DNA of 64,000 bases from the NCBI RefSeq assembly GCF_020382885.2, contig NC_058497.1, positions 15,926,330 through 15,990,329 on the forward strand, given 5' to 3'. The DNA is from Scatophagus argus (Eukaryota; Chordata; Actinopteri; Scatophagidae). The notes below the pieces were generated by a model. The model was not told where the DNA came from and did no database searches. It saw nothing but the letters and a program-made list of their open reading frames with translations. The position numbers and the translations under genes were made by a program. Below are positions 22,872 to 34,335 of the stretch, piece after piece. Positions within the stretch are counted from its first letter, which is position 1. Each line of letters opens with the position of its first letter.

Positions 22872-23330
22872 GCGTCATTTTCTCAACGGAGCAAGAATTG
22901 GCACTTCACCAAATACAGTTTCATTTATAGCAACTCCCACACCTAAAGCATGTTTAGACAGCTTCTCCACCATTCACCTCTCAGAGTTAAGTTCAGTCAT
23001 TACCTCATCCAAGTTATCTACATGTCTACTTGACCAGGTCCCAACAAGACTGCTTAAGGATGTCTTTCCCTTAGTTAACATTTCTATACCATTGATCACA
23101 ACATTCTACTTCAGAGACTGGACCATGACATTGGGATTAAAGGATCTGCCCTTCGATGGTTCGAGTCATATCTATCTGACAAGTATCAGTTTGTTAGTGT
23201 TAATCATAATTGCTCTGAGTACAGTAAAGTTACTTATGCTGTACTTCAAGGTTCAGTATTAGCGCCGATACTTTTCACTCTCTACATGCTTCCATTAGGG
23301 AATGTGACAACCCCTCCACACCTCTAGCTG
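22872..23330 (+). pseudogene. L2/Rex-like LINE, reverse transcriptase fragment
   Basis: The LINE resumes after the LTR. Its plus strand encodes fragments up to QVPTRLLKDVFPL, skips a segment, and continues with LDHDIGIKGSALRWFESYL and a GSVLAPILFTLYMLPLGN block of the reverse transcriptase. Internal deletion and substitutions make it inactive. Confidence 0.8.
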
Positions 23331-24914
23331 TGCTGTGGTTGCTCTTTATGTTCTGTCTTGCAGGGGTCGTCCTTAGCTGATGAGCTGCACCTGGGCCCGG
23401 TGCAGTGCCTTGAAAAGGCCTCTGGTCTTCAGTCTTTTGGCTGTAACTAAAATGACTTTATTCAGTTATTCAAAGTAAAAGGGTACAGATTTTCAATTAA
23501 TTTCTAAAAAAGAAAAACAAACAAAAAAAAAACCACACAAAAAAAACACTGGTATTGGACTGGTAATATCAGCTAAAAAAACGAGTTTTGTATCAGGGGA
23601 GAAAACAATACATCAATGCATTGGCGTATTCCTAGAGCATGAGTAATGCGCATATCTACCGAACATTTTCAGGTCTATATTCGCTGTGAGTCGTACGTGA
23701 CATGCATCATGTAGCCAGCTTGTCCCAGCTTTGCTCTCATGTGGGCCCTTGGGATTTGCTGTGACCGGTGATGCACCTTTACCCACCCACACACCTATAA
23801 AGTTTTCTTTATTTTAATATGCAAGTACGTAATACAAAAACCATGAATATACTCTGGCCACAACTCTTACTCCTGCCAGTGCTTATTGTCATCGGAATTT
23901 ATCTTTATAATTTATTTGGAAATCTATTTATCTTTTGACTTACCAGGTTATCTGGTGCCAGACCTCAACACTTTTTAATTTCTTGGAGCCTCTTTGTCTA
24001 CGCATTGTGTTCAGATGCAGACATACCAATTAACTCACACTGGAGGTAATTGTTTTTCAGTATTACCTGCTTGCTGGGCACTTTTCTCTTACAAAACTAC
24101 TGTGTGTGTGTGTGTGTATTTCACTGTCTGGAGTCTGTTCCTGATTTGACTACATGAGATGATTCATCACCGTGTCTAACAGCCTCATAGAGCTGCTAAC
24201 ATTATGCTACACTCTTGTTAACAGGTAGTCTACAAAGTAAAGCAAAGTATTTAGACCAAAGTCAATCTTGTATCAAGTTTGGGAAGCAATTTACGGACAG
24301 TAATAGTTACCCATAGTGACAAACTATTTTATCTTTTATTGTGACAATTGCAAGTTAAATAGATAAGTCAGGGTTGCCAACTTGCAAGAAAGGAAACACA
24401 ATACATGATTTTTCATTTTTCAAATGTCCACTATCATTGAACTTTACAAAATATTCGTCTTGAAGAAATTAAGTAAGTAAAAATCTGTCCAAATAAGTCC
24501 AGACTGGCCATTCTATAACAAGCAAGTACATACCAGGGTAATATGATAAATAAACTTTGATCAGTGGAACTATGTTAGCAACTTGATTGCATAAGGTTTA
24601 ATATTGTCTATTTATCGATATACACAACAAGAGTCAAGTTAACCTTTAATGAATGCATAGTTTAGTGCAATACAATTTGTAATATACTTTTAATGAATAA
24701 ATTATGCTGTGTGCAGAGTTGTTACTGTTAGCACCTTCTTCTTCCTCTTCCTCCTCCTCCTCCTCGTAAAAATGCCAGATCTCAACAAGTCCCAGGGCAA
24801 AACCCCACACTGAATAAGCATTTGGTGACAGTGGTGAGGAAAAATTTCCTTTTAACAGGCAGAAACCTCGAGCAGAACCAGATTCAGTGTAGATGGCCTT
24901 CTGTTGCGACCGGC
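23331..24914. other. Intergenic stretch
   Basis: It contains an A-rich tract (23507-23550) and a short GT run (24104-24118). No gene seen. Confidence 0.45.
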
Positions 24915-25110
24915 TGGGAGGGAGAGGGGGCAGAGGAGAGACAGGGAGATGGAGAGAGACAGGAGAGGGGGGAGAGGAGAGACAGGGAGATGGAGAGAGA
25001 CAGGAGAGGGGGGAGAGGAGAGACAGGGAGATGGAGAGAGACAGGAGAGGGGGGAGAGGAGAGACAGGGAGATGGAGAGAGAAAGAAGAGGGAGAGAGAA
25101 GAAACAGGGA
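24915..25110. repeat. 41-bp purine-rich minisatellite
   Basis: The unit starting acagggagatggagagagac repeats at 24941, 24982, 25023 and 25064, an exact 41-bp period, with degenerate purine-rich flanks. The open frames of 75-165 codons on both strands here come from the repeat. Confidence 0.93.
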
Positions 25111-26394
25111 ATATGCATGAAAAAAGAAGACAAATCCATTCAAAACCTCATTGACTAGTATTGTAAGTTAAAAATTTCATTACAAATCTGACATGACCTA
25201 AATGAAGGCGTGACTGAGCAGAAGTGTTTGGGTGCTTTGTGCTAGCAGAATAACAGAGCAGCAACGACGAACATTGCTGTGGCTGGTGTCTGGAAAGCAG
25301 ACCACATTTATGTGGTGGCACAACTGCAGGATCAACAAGCAAGAAATGCTGGTGTTACGGGAATCAACCGCCGCAGCTGTGAGAAGCTCACATACTATTT
25401 ACCTTCAAATACAGCTGGACAAGCAGTTACAATGAGGAAAGGCACCACTGTCTCTCCCAGAGCCCCAGCAGCTGTTCCACTGAAGACGCAAGGATCCTGC
25501 CAAATCCACTATCCTTGAACTTTGCCCCGCTTTCTATGTTACACCTTTTCCTGTGTTCTTTTTCCTCCAAATATCATTCTTTGTAAAAGCACCAATATAG
25601 GTTCATCCATTTATTTTATATCATAGAATGCAGAAATTGATTGAGTTTACTGCACTTTAAATGTATAAATACTCACTATGATATTTTGATAACAAATTGT
25701 GGACTTGTTTAACTTCAATTTTTAATAAACTGTTCGATGTTTTAACATTTTACAATCAATCTGTGTTGTAAAGGCTGTTTTGCAAAAAAAAAAAATCTTG
25801 TTTTATAAAGTAATAATAATAATGAAATAAATTTCCTGGAGAAAAAGGTCAAATATTGTCAGAGAATTGTGAAAAACTGCAGTTTCCAGACCTCACTGTG
25901 TCTTCAGTGTTTTCAGTTCCCAGAGCAAACAGTTGTAATACCAAAACTGTTTCAGGTCATGTGCATTTTTAAGGGTATTTTTTTTATTAATTACACACAG
26001 ACTGGTGCAAACCAGCTTCAGTGTTGTTCAGTGTTCAGTGCTGTTGATTTAATTTGGCTGTTGGGTGTTATTATTTTTTCTGACAACTTGGCATGTAGTT
26101 TCTGTCCTCAGCCTAACCTATTAAAGAGTGCCTTTCACCACACTTTACATTCAGTTTCTTGCTTGAGGACCTTTAGATGTGGAAGTTCCCATTACATTTT
26201 GCATAAGCTTGCTAATCGAAAGGTAAAAGACTGAAACAGGAAGATATAGCTACTCACACAGCTCTGATGATACCAAATCTTTCTGCTCCTTTTAGATGGC
26301 AGTGTGTATAATTCAAAACAGTCCCATTATGTCCCAAGTGAAGAGAATCCATACAAATATGAACAATTTATTTAATATAACAGATACATGCTTT
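25111..26394. other. Intergenic stretch
   Basis: Open frames at 25232-25518 and 25869-26234 have no motif that I recognise and no convincing splice context. Confidence 0.4.
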
Positions 26395-28535
26395 ATTTTC
26401 CATCCATCCATCTTCTTCCGCTTCACCCGGGACCAGGTCGCAGGGGCAGCAGCTTGAGCAGGGATGCCCAGACTTTCCTCTCCTCCAGCTCTTTCGGTTG
26501 GACCCCAAGGCGTTCCCAGGCCAGTCGAGTGACATAGTCCCTCTAGCGTGTCCTGGGTCTTCCTCGGGGTCTCCTCCCGGTGGGGCATGTCTGGAACACC
26601 TCCCCTGGAAGGGGTACAGGAGGCATCCGAAACAGATGCCTGAGCCACCAACTGGCTCCTTTCGATGTGGAGGAGCAGCGGCTTTACTCTGAGCTCCTCC
26701 CGGGTGACAGAGCTCCTCACCCTATCCCTAAGGGAGCGCCCCACCACCCAGAGACTGCACATCCCTTAGCAAAGGGCCCGGACCCCATACTCCCGGAGCA
26801 CCTCCCACAGGATGCCTCGGGGAACACGGTCAAATGCCTTCTCCAAGTCCACAAAACACATGTGGTCCGGTTGGACAAACTCCCATGAACCCTCAAGTAC
26901 CCTGCGGAGGGTATAGAGTTGGTCCAGTGTTCCACGACCAGGGCGAAAACCGCATTGTTCCTCTTGGATCCAAGGTTCTACTATCGGCTGGATTCTCTTC
27001 TCCAGTACCCTGGAATAGACTCTCTTCTTAAAAAGAGGGACCACCACCCGGACTGCCAGTCCAAGGGCACTGTCCCCGACTGCCACACGATGCTGCAGAG
27101 TCGTGTCAACCAAGACAGCCCCACAACATCCAGAGTCTTAAGGTACCCAGGACGGATCTCATCCACTCCCGGTGCTCTGCCACTGAGGAGCTTCCCAACT
27201 ACCTCAGTGACTTCGGCTTGGGTAATGAGTGGATCCGCCTGAGGGTCCCCAGCCTCCGCTTCCATGACGGAAGACGCATCAGCAGGACTGAGGAGATCCT
27301 TGAAGTATTCCTTCCACCTTCCAACAATATCCCCAGTCAAAGTCAGCAGCTCTCCACTTTCACTGTAGACAGTATTAGCAGGGCACTGCTTCCCCCTCCT
27401 GAGGTGTCGGATGGTTTGCCAGAATTTCCTTGATACCCGTGAGCTGCCTCGGGGGTCCTACAATCCAACCAGGCTCGATAGGACTCCTCCTTCAGCTTGA
27501 TGGCATCCCTTACTTCCGGTGTCCACCACCGGGTTTGGGGATTGCCGCCAAGACAGGTTTGAGTTGAAGACCACTCTGACGGAGGGTTCCCCCAGACGTT
27601 CCCAGCAGACCCTCACAATGCATTTGGGTTTGCCAAGTCTGTCCGAACACGGTGTTTGTTATGGACAAACTGTGACTAGCACAGAAGTCCAACAACAAAA
27701 CACCACTCAGTTTCAGATCAGGGAGGCTGTTCCTCCCAGCCCCTCCAGGTGTCACTGTCATCACCCACATGGGCACTGAAGTCCTCCAGTAGAACTATGG
27801 AGTCCCCGGTCGGAGCACATTCCAGTACCCTTCCCAGGGACTCCAAGAAAGCCAGATACCCTAGACAACAGTGAGACAACAGTGTGAGGCCTATCCCCGA
27901 CCCGAAGGCGCAGGGAAATGACTCTCTCGTTTACCGGGGAGAACTCCAACACATGGCGGCTGAGCTGGGGGGCTATAAGCAAGCCTACACCAGCTCACTG
28001 CTTCACACCATGGGCTACTCCAGAGTAGAAGAGAGTCTTTTTCTCTTCTATTTCTAGCCGGTACCGCTCAATTTCCCGCACTAGCTCAGGCTCATTCCCC
28101 CCCAGTGAGGTGATATTCCATGTCCCCATAGCCCATAGAGTTTTTGTCCAGGATTTGAGTCACCGGGAACCCCCGCCCACAGCTATCGCCTAAACCACAA
28201 TGCACCAGTCCCTTCTGAATCCTCTCGCGGGTGGTTGGCTTACGGGAGAGCGGGCCCACGTCACTTGTTCAGGCTGTACATGGCTGGGCCCTGTGGGCAG
28301 AGACCTGGCCACCAGACGCTCACCTGTGGGCCCCAACCCCAGGCCTGGCTCCAGGGTGAGGCCCCGGTAACGCCAATCCGGGCGACGTATATGTCCTTGT
28401 TGTTTAATCTTTCATTATTTCTGAACCGCTCTTGGTCTGACCTGTCATCTAGAACCTGTTTGCCTTGGGAGACCCCTACCAGGGGCAAACCCATCCACCA
28501 TGTTAAGGTGGTGGTTCAAGAAGGGGGTGCTTTAT
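26395..28535 (-). pseudogene. RTE-like non-LTR retrotransposon, collapsed copy
   Basis: Read on the minus strand, a GC-rich 5' leader (28,535-28,080) leads into endonuclease blocks ([37 protein letters not shown]). Reverse transcriptase blocks follow (QAEVTEVVGKLLSGRAPGVD, EQCGFRPGRGTLDQLYTL, FVDLEKAFDRVPRGILWEVL), then a C-terminal block (GRSLRDRVRSSVTREEL) and a tail ending in ccatccat. Large internal deletions and frameshifts separate the blocks; the YADD/FADD catalytic region is missing. Both ends are present, but it is clearly non-functional. Confidence 0.88.
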
Positions 28536-28573
28536 TTATTATATATATATTTATTTATTTTTATTTATTTATG

Positions 28574-28699
28574 TGGGGGGCGGCACGGTGGTGCAGTGGT
28601 TAGCACTGTCGCCTCATAGCAAGAGGGTTCCAGGTTCGAATCCCGGTCTGGGCCCTTCTATGTGGAGTTTGCATGTTCTCCCTGTGCCTGCATGGGTTT
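28574..28699 (+). mobile_element. SINE family A, 3'-truncated
   Basis: The head ggcggcacggtggtgcag, A box and B box are intact. The sequence stops after tgcatgggttttt, where LINE sequence begins. Confidence 0.88.
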
Positions 28700-29370
28700 T
28701 TGGGCAGTGAGATCTAGAAGTACAAGAACGGAGACAAGACCTCTATCAGATGCTAGGAAAAGGTCTTTAGAAACTTTTATCGGTGCTGTTTCAGTACTAT
28801 GGTGTTCTCTAAATCCAGATTGAAAAGTTTCACAAAGGTTGTTAGAGTTGAGATGTCGATGTAGCTGTCTATAGGACAACATTTTCAAGGTTCTTAGAGA
28901 TGAATGGAAGATTGGATATAGGGATATAGGTCTGTAATTAACTAATACATCTGGGTCAAGGGAAGGTTTCTTTAATAGATGACAGCCATCTTAAAGGTCT
29001 GTGGTAAATAACCTGTGACTAAAGAGAGATTGATCTAGTTTAGTAAATATTAACTATCCTTAAGCAGTGTTGATGGGACCTGGTCAAGTAGACACGCTTG
29101 GATGAGTAATGGCTGAAGTTGACAGATGAATGAGAGATGAAGGTGGAAGACTCTGTCCACACATGTTTTAGGTGTGGAGGTTGCTATAAGAGTACAGTAA
29201 CCTAATATTCCACTAAATTACTGCAAATCCTCGCTCTGATGTTGACAATCAGTGAAAGAAGTTAAGAAATCATCACTGCTGAGGGGGGGATGCATGGCTC
29301 AACAGCTGGTTCTTAGTCAGTCTGGCTACAGTATTAAAGAGGAATCTTTTCAATAAAGAGGAAAACTTTT
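28700..29370 (-). pseudogene. L2/Rex-like LINE fragment (reverse transcriptase N-terminal part)
   Basis: The minus strand encodes [19 protein letters not shown], then [18 protein letters not shown] and [13 protein letters not shown], a typical LINE reverse transcriptase run. Frameshifts and stops lie upstream. It is the same family as the 21.9-23.3 kb element, in the opposite orientation. Confidence 0.8.
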
Positions 29371-29374
29371 CAAT

Positions 29375-29418
29375 CTCAGTAGGCACAGTGAACAACGTTG
29401 CTCACTATGCCTACTGAG
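29375..29418. repeat. 17-bp inverted repeat with 10-base loop
   Basis: The arms ctcagtaggcacagtga and tcactatgcctactgag pair at 16 of 17 positions around acaacgttgc. Confidence 0.85.
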
Positions 29419-29591
29419 CCTGTCTGCCGTGCCACTGCACACCTGTGGTCTGATTTACTTCCACCAGCTGCAAACACTACCACTGATTGTTTGTCAAAAT
29501 GCAAAGCAACTGGATGACTCATGAATGATGCAGCTGCTCATTCCTAACTCCACCTACTGAGACTTTCCATGACCTTCAGTCAAAATAGTCA

Positions 29592-29642
29592 TCTGTGACA
29601 GACCGTTACATCAAACCTGTCACAGATTTGATGTAATGGTCT
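29592..29642. repeat. Two overlapping inverted repeats
   Basis: Arms tctgtgacag (29592-29601) and ctgtcacaga (29617-29626) pair perfectly. Arms agaccgttacatcaaa (29600-29615) and tttgatgtaatggtct (29627-29642) pair at 15 of 16. The two stems overlap at 29600-29601. Confidence 0.85.
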
Positions 29643-29794
29643 TAATTAGTTGAAATGATGGGACTGTAACCCACCCAGATTGAATGTGCAAACGAAAGAG
29701 CACCAGGAATGTGGATCCTGGCACACCTTCGTTTGATGAGAATAACACCACCCTTTCCTTGGTGATGGTGCCCCTCTCAGTTTACAGAAGTATC

Positions 29795-30099
29795 TGTCAG
29801 GAAGGAACGGCTTCACTGGCGCAGAGGGCTGAACCCCAATGCAGAGTTTTACAGAGCTGCAAGCAGGCAGAGGTCCAAACCAATAGTCTTTTAATCCTTT
29901 AAACAAACTCAAAAAATCACACACCTTCTGTGGCAAAGGATCTTGAAAACTGTGCTGACAAAACATGGCTGGACAAAATACATGGCTACCTGACAAAAGC
30001 AAATGCAATACAACGGACCAACAAATGGCTGGGAAGACAAAGACTAAATAGACAAGACAACGAGACACAGGAGAAACAAACAAAACACAAGGCGTGACA
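29795..30099 (-). mobile_element. Solo LTR (copy 4), short
   Basis: TGTCAGG...GGCGTGACA ends are flanked by a perfect 5-bp duplication, gtatc (29790-29794 and 30100-30104). At 305 bp it is much shorter than copies 1 and 2, so its middle has been lost. It sits inside the exon-like open frame described next. Confidence 0.83.
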
Positions 30100-30112
30100 G
30101 TATCCCTGGCAC

Positions 30113-30319
30113 ATCCTCAATGCACTTGATATATTTCCCTGTCCAGCAGATTGATGCCCAGGAAGTATCTTTCTTTATTATTCATGAGCTCCTGCAGCAA
30201 TGGATCAACAAGGCAGATGGTAAGGTCCTCTCCAAGAGTTCGCCGTCTGCAGTAGAAGGGTAGATCTTTTCTAATGCGCCCGTCCACCAAGCTAACACTA
30301 AAAGTGGTGATGGAGGGAG
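30113..30319 (-). pseudogene. Exon-like open frame cut by LTR copy 4
   Basis: A minus-strand acceptor (ctccttgcacag) opens a phase-1 frame of about 68 codons, including DGRIRKDLPFYCRRRTLGED and ERYFLGINLLDREIY, and then a TGA. The LTR begins just downstream. Past the LTR a different frame is open and cysteine-rich. I do not recognise the protein. It may be a decayed exon of an unknown gene or a chance open frame. Confidence 0.35.
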
Positions 30320-30804
30320 CTGTGCAAGGAGATGATGTTCAATGTTAGGAATTAACTAGGTAAAAGAAGTGCTGAGTTACACTGGCCACGCTGTTCAACT
30401 GTATGGTCTATGATGACTCCTGTCTAAATTACACTATTACTATTTTGGACAGTGTCTCCCACCTACTCCATAGTGTCGTGGTCAGGCACAGGACAGCTGT
30501 AAAGTTTGCAACAGGGAGGCAGCACAGTGCTGCACCAAAAACATTTCCTGACGGCAGGAAATGTTGATTTATCTTTAATCAATTAAATAAATAATGATTA
30601 ACTGATATTGACATATGTTACAGTGATTTGTTTCCTAGACAGAAGGCCAGAGGTCATCAGAGCAGTGAATCAAAGAAATAAAATGTTCTTGTATTTATTT
30701 CTTTGAGATAAACATTAGACAAGCTGAAGCCTGTCCAGTTTGGATGCAGGTTTCATCCCGCCTCTTTCCTCACACCAACAGACTCGATACTGTCTCTTTT
30801 GCAG
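30320..30804. other. Short intergenic stretch
   Basis: It contains a perfect 9-bp hairpin (catttcctg-acgg-caggaaatg, near 30,549-30,570). I see nothing else. Confidence 0.4.
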
Positions 30805-30838
30805 CAGACCAAGAGAGCAGATGAAATGGACCAGGGAG
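30805..30838 (+). CDS. Predicted small gene, exon 1 (start codon at 30826)
   Basis: The acceptor tctcttttgcag is followed by a short exon with ATG at 30826 in good context (gaaATGG). The donor is AG|GCAAGT, the canonical form of the rare GC donor. The first residues are MDQG and the exon ends in phase 1. It joins in frame to exons at 31141 and 32382, giving a predicted protein of 56 residues that I do not recognise. Other 5' non-coding exons may exist. Confidence 0.38.
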
Positions 30839-31140
30839 GCAAGTTTTTGTTTTTTAATTTTTTTTACAGATTTTCACTTTGAAATGTAACCACGTGCTGT
30901 TATTGGCTAGCGGCCCCAAATCACTGCACAAAGCCATACACCATGGCTAAAGTCATGAGATTGAAAGAAATTACTTATTTATGGCACTATACACACTATA
31001 GTATACACTATACATGCACATATATATTCAATTAGTTAAAGTTAAAACAAAAAAAATACCTTTTTGTACAGAATACAGAATACTACAACACTGCTCAAGG
31101 TTGGGATGTCAGCGGGACGTGCCTTCACCTGTTGTTGCAG

Positions 31141-31204
31141 GTTGCAGCAATGGACATTTTCTGTTTGGGATTCCCGCTATGAAAAAGAAGATAACTGAAA
31201 TCAG
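31141..31204 (+). CDS. Predicted small gene, exon 2
   Basis: A strong acceptor (ccttcacctgttgttgcag) and a strong donor (gtgagt) bound 64 bp that read CSNGHFLFGIPAMKKKITEI in the phase set by exon 1. It leaves in phase 2, which matches exon 3. Agreement of phase across three exons supports the model. Confidence 0.42.
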
Positions 31205-32381
31205 GTGAGTAACATCAGATTCATCATTACTGTGGTTGTTACTCTCATTTTCCATCTCTCTGAATATCACTTGCGTAATGCGTAATGCGTAATCACTTTA
31301 TCGCAGCAGAGCTCAGTCATTCCAGAAGCAATACCACATCTTGCTTTTGCCTTTAAATTGAATGTTAATAAAGACAATGATAGCTAGGACTTGTTGTATA
31401 AACGTGAACTTTAGCTGTGAGTGAATGGTGTTATCATAGAGGTATCATTAGAACATTACAGCACCACAAAAGACTTGTGTACTTGGGTTTGGGGCAGCAT
31501 TATACTGACCTAAAGAAAGTGGTGGGAGGTTGACTAAAAGACAGAGCAGCTAGGCAGGAACAGGGAACAAAACTGTGGTCAGAACACATTGTGGGAATAA
31601 ACGATGTCTGAGAAACATATGTGAGAAATTGCACTAGTGCTATGAGACTGATAACCATTGGTAGCACCCATTTAATCAAGTGATAACGTCCAAATTGGGT
31701 GCTTAAAATACTAAATACGGGGTCTTTAATCATTAAGGTAAATTATTTATAATCAATCACTCATCAATCAATCTGCTTGATGTAATTTAGCCTACAAGCA
31801 CCAGCAGAGGTGACTGAAATATCCTTGTGGGTGAAGGCCTCCAAATTAAAGAAAATAATTTCTATGTGGATGAGTGGAGAAAATGGAGAACTTTAAAGAG
31901 TTTGAGGAGAACACTAGTTTGCCACGAGGAGAACATTTCCTAGTCCCTAGGTTTTAAAGATACAGGGACATTTTTCTTACTGTAGGACACTTTTTAAGCT
32001 ATGAAATGCATACACCTGCATACATCTAGTCACTGTCTGACGTTCGATAAGATCTGAGGTCAGAGGAAAATAGTTATAATGTCACCTCACAGCACATCAT
32101 GTCTGCTCCTTAAGCATCGCAAGTGACTTTCCTTATCTTAACTCTTGCTAATGTTTCATGTTAGCCCCCCCCCCCCCACACACACACACACACACAAGCA
32201 CACACACACACACATGCACACACACAGCTGTAGAAAGATAAGATCATGCAGTTCATTCTTGCATCACAGTCAGTGATTCATCATCACATGCTTGGATTTG
32301 AGCATAGCAGTTATGTTTTAACCATATCCTGTAGTTGTACAGCGTGGCCATTGTAACTCGACGGTTCTATTTCATCACCAG
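31205..32381 (+). other. Intron 2 of the predicted small gene
   Basis: It contains a C run followed by a CA microsatellite (32166-32224). No other exon was seen. Confidence 0.35.
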
Positions 32382-32475
32382 TTTTACTAAATGTGGTCTG
32401 AATGAACTAAATGAAGAGGAAAGGAAGCAAATTCAGGAGCTGCTGTTTAGCAAAAGTTACGTAGCCTCACTTTAA
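32382..32475 (+). CDS. Predicted small gene, last coding exon
   Basis: After acceptor ttcatcaccag the frame reads FTKCGLNELNEEERKQIQEL, continues ten codons and stops at TAA (32473-32475). It is charged and helix-prone. No known family is recognised. Confidence 0.38.
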
Positions 32476-33445
32476 CTAAGATTTCATGTTTATGTATGAA
32501 AAATGGTGCTCATGCTTTACCAAATCCAAACTGTATAATAATGCCCAACAGGCAGACCAGGGTACCATATTGGAAATTTAGCAATCACTGTTTTCCTCCC
32601 CTCTGTTCAGGATTTCACCCATATCGAGACAACAATAAATGGACTCCAGATGTCAGACCTACTGCTTCTTCCTATAAGTCTGATTTATGTAATGTTACTG
32701 AAAGAGTTTCCAATTCAAGCCTTATTAGTCATCAGCCTAACACAGAAAAAAATCTGGTGTGTCAGCATCTTCCTGCTTTTTGTCATCCTCTGATTTTATA
32801 AGCTCAGATCTGTTCCTGTCTTACGCAACACACGGTAGACCAGAATCCCACACCAACAGTTTATAAGCATGGCACTGGCAATTTTCTGTTCGTATTGAAC
32901 CACATAAAAAGGCAAAACTACATCACTTCTGCTTCCAAGTCAGCAGCTCGACACTCTGTTCTAACTGTAAAATGACCCAAATATAACACTTGAGAGCAGG
33001 AAGAGGTTTTAATTGACTCATGTGAAAGGAATGTTTGTGGAATAATTGTCCTTTCATCGCTGCCATATTGTGGAGGCGGGTCTCATGAATGCATCTATGG
33101 ATGCAGAATTTCCGCCATGTTTCTAAAAATTCACACAAACCCACTGAATTCCATCACAAAGAATGACGCAAAATTGAACCAAGATGCTGTCTGTTCATCA
33201 TCAGTCAGCATCTTGTGTGGCTGATCTGGGGGCAGGAAAACGGAAGACCTCGTCCCGATAGTCTGTGGGCAGGATGAGAGGAAGGGAGGATGGGAGGAAG
33301 AGCTTGTAAGCTGGATACCTACCAGGGAGCACTGAGGGTGTTGCCTCTTGCTCTGTGGACTCCAAGCGAGAGACCACTTGAGTCATTCAGCTACATCAAA
33401 GCCTGAAACCTGGCAGGATTGTTATTTGATTGGTTCCATAGTTTG
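32476..33445. other. Intergenic stretch
   Basis: The open frame 32496-32801 has no recognised motif. I see nothing else. Confidence 0.4.
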
Positions 33446-33720
33446 CCAGTTCATACTGGCAGGCAATTCACAAATCAGGACCCAAAATGCAGACAGCACA
33501 CGAGGATAAAGTGAACAAAAAGTCCTTAATAAATAAACTTACTCAAAAATGAACTGAAGAAGGCAGAGCAACACAAGGAACTAAAAGCAGCTGAAAGTTC
33601 TGTTTAAAATGGTCCAAATGACAAAGCGAACACAGAGATTGCATGGAAGACAGCAAACACAGGTGAACTAACCCAGAGAAGAAACAGAGAATTGCTCCAC
33701 ATTGCTGAGATCTGATCTAT
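33446..33720 (-). mobile_element. Possible LTR-like remnant
   Basis: The composition (gtccttaataaataaactt after a gcagacagc stretch) resembles the R/U5 end of the other LTRs on the minus strand. I could not find matching ends or a target duplication. Confidence 0.3.
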
Positions 33721-34019
33721 TGTCAGCATCAGAGCACTAAACCAATCAGTGAATAAGCTGACTCAATCCATTAGGGTTCAGTAGTTTGACTAATGAATTG
33801 TAGCTTAACTACTAATTTAAGATTAATAAAATAAACAAGTTTTAAAAAGTACAATCTTAAAAATATCAAAACTTCCCAAATGCAAAACAAACAATAACGT
33901 CAATAAAGGGTCGAACAAATATAATAACAGTTTTAGTCTCATTTCACAGGTCGTATTGTGATTTGTTTGCTATTTAATTTTGAATTTTTTTGGCCATGTT
34001 GTCCATGAATTTCAAACAT
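33721..34019. other. AT-rich intergenic stretch
   Basis: Nothing recognised. Confidence 0.4.
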
Positions 34020-34335
34020 ACAGGCACAGTGGTGCGGTGGTTAGCACTGTCGCCTCGCAGCAAGAGGGTTCCAGGTTCGAATCCTGGTCTGGGCCCTTCT
34101 GCGTGGTGTTTGCATGTTCTCCCTGTGCCTGCGTGGGTTTTCTCCCACAATCCCAAAAACATGCACATTAGGTTAACTGGCTACTCTACATTGTCCCCTA
34201 GGTTGTCTGTCTTTGTGTGGTGGCCCTGCAATTGGCTGGCGACCAATCCCGTCTCTCGCCCATAGTCAGCTGGCATAAGCTCCAGCTCCCCCGCAACCCT
34301 GATGGATAAGTGGTATAGAAAATGGATGAATGAAT
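34020..34335 (+). mobile_element. SINE family A, near full length
   Basis: The copy runs from cacagtggtgcggtggttag through a B box (GGTTCGAATCC) to the tail ggtatagaaaatggatgaatg. It is more diverged than the 48.3 kb copy. Confidence 0.88.

Noticed and set aside
24646..25143. 165-codon minus-strand frame rich in Leu/Ser/Pro
   Set aside because: It is a product of the 41-bp purine-rich minisatellite.
26580..27779. Several plus-strand frames of 65-107 codons
   Set aside because: They are antisense to the RTE-like LINE and match nothing recognised.
30549..30570. Perfect 9-bp hairpin resembling a bacterial terminator
   Set aside because: The context is vertebrate DNA, there is no T run behind it, and a hairpin of this size is expected by chance.
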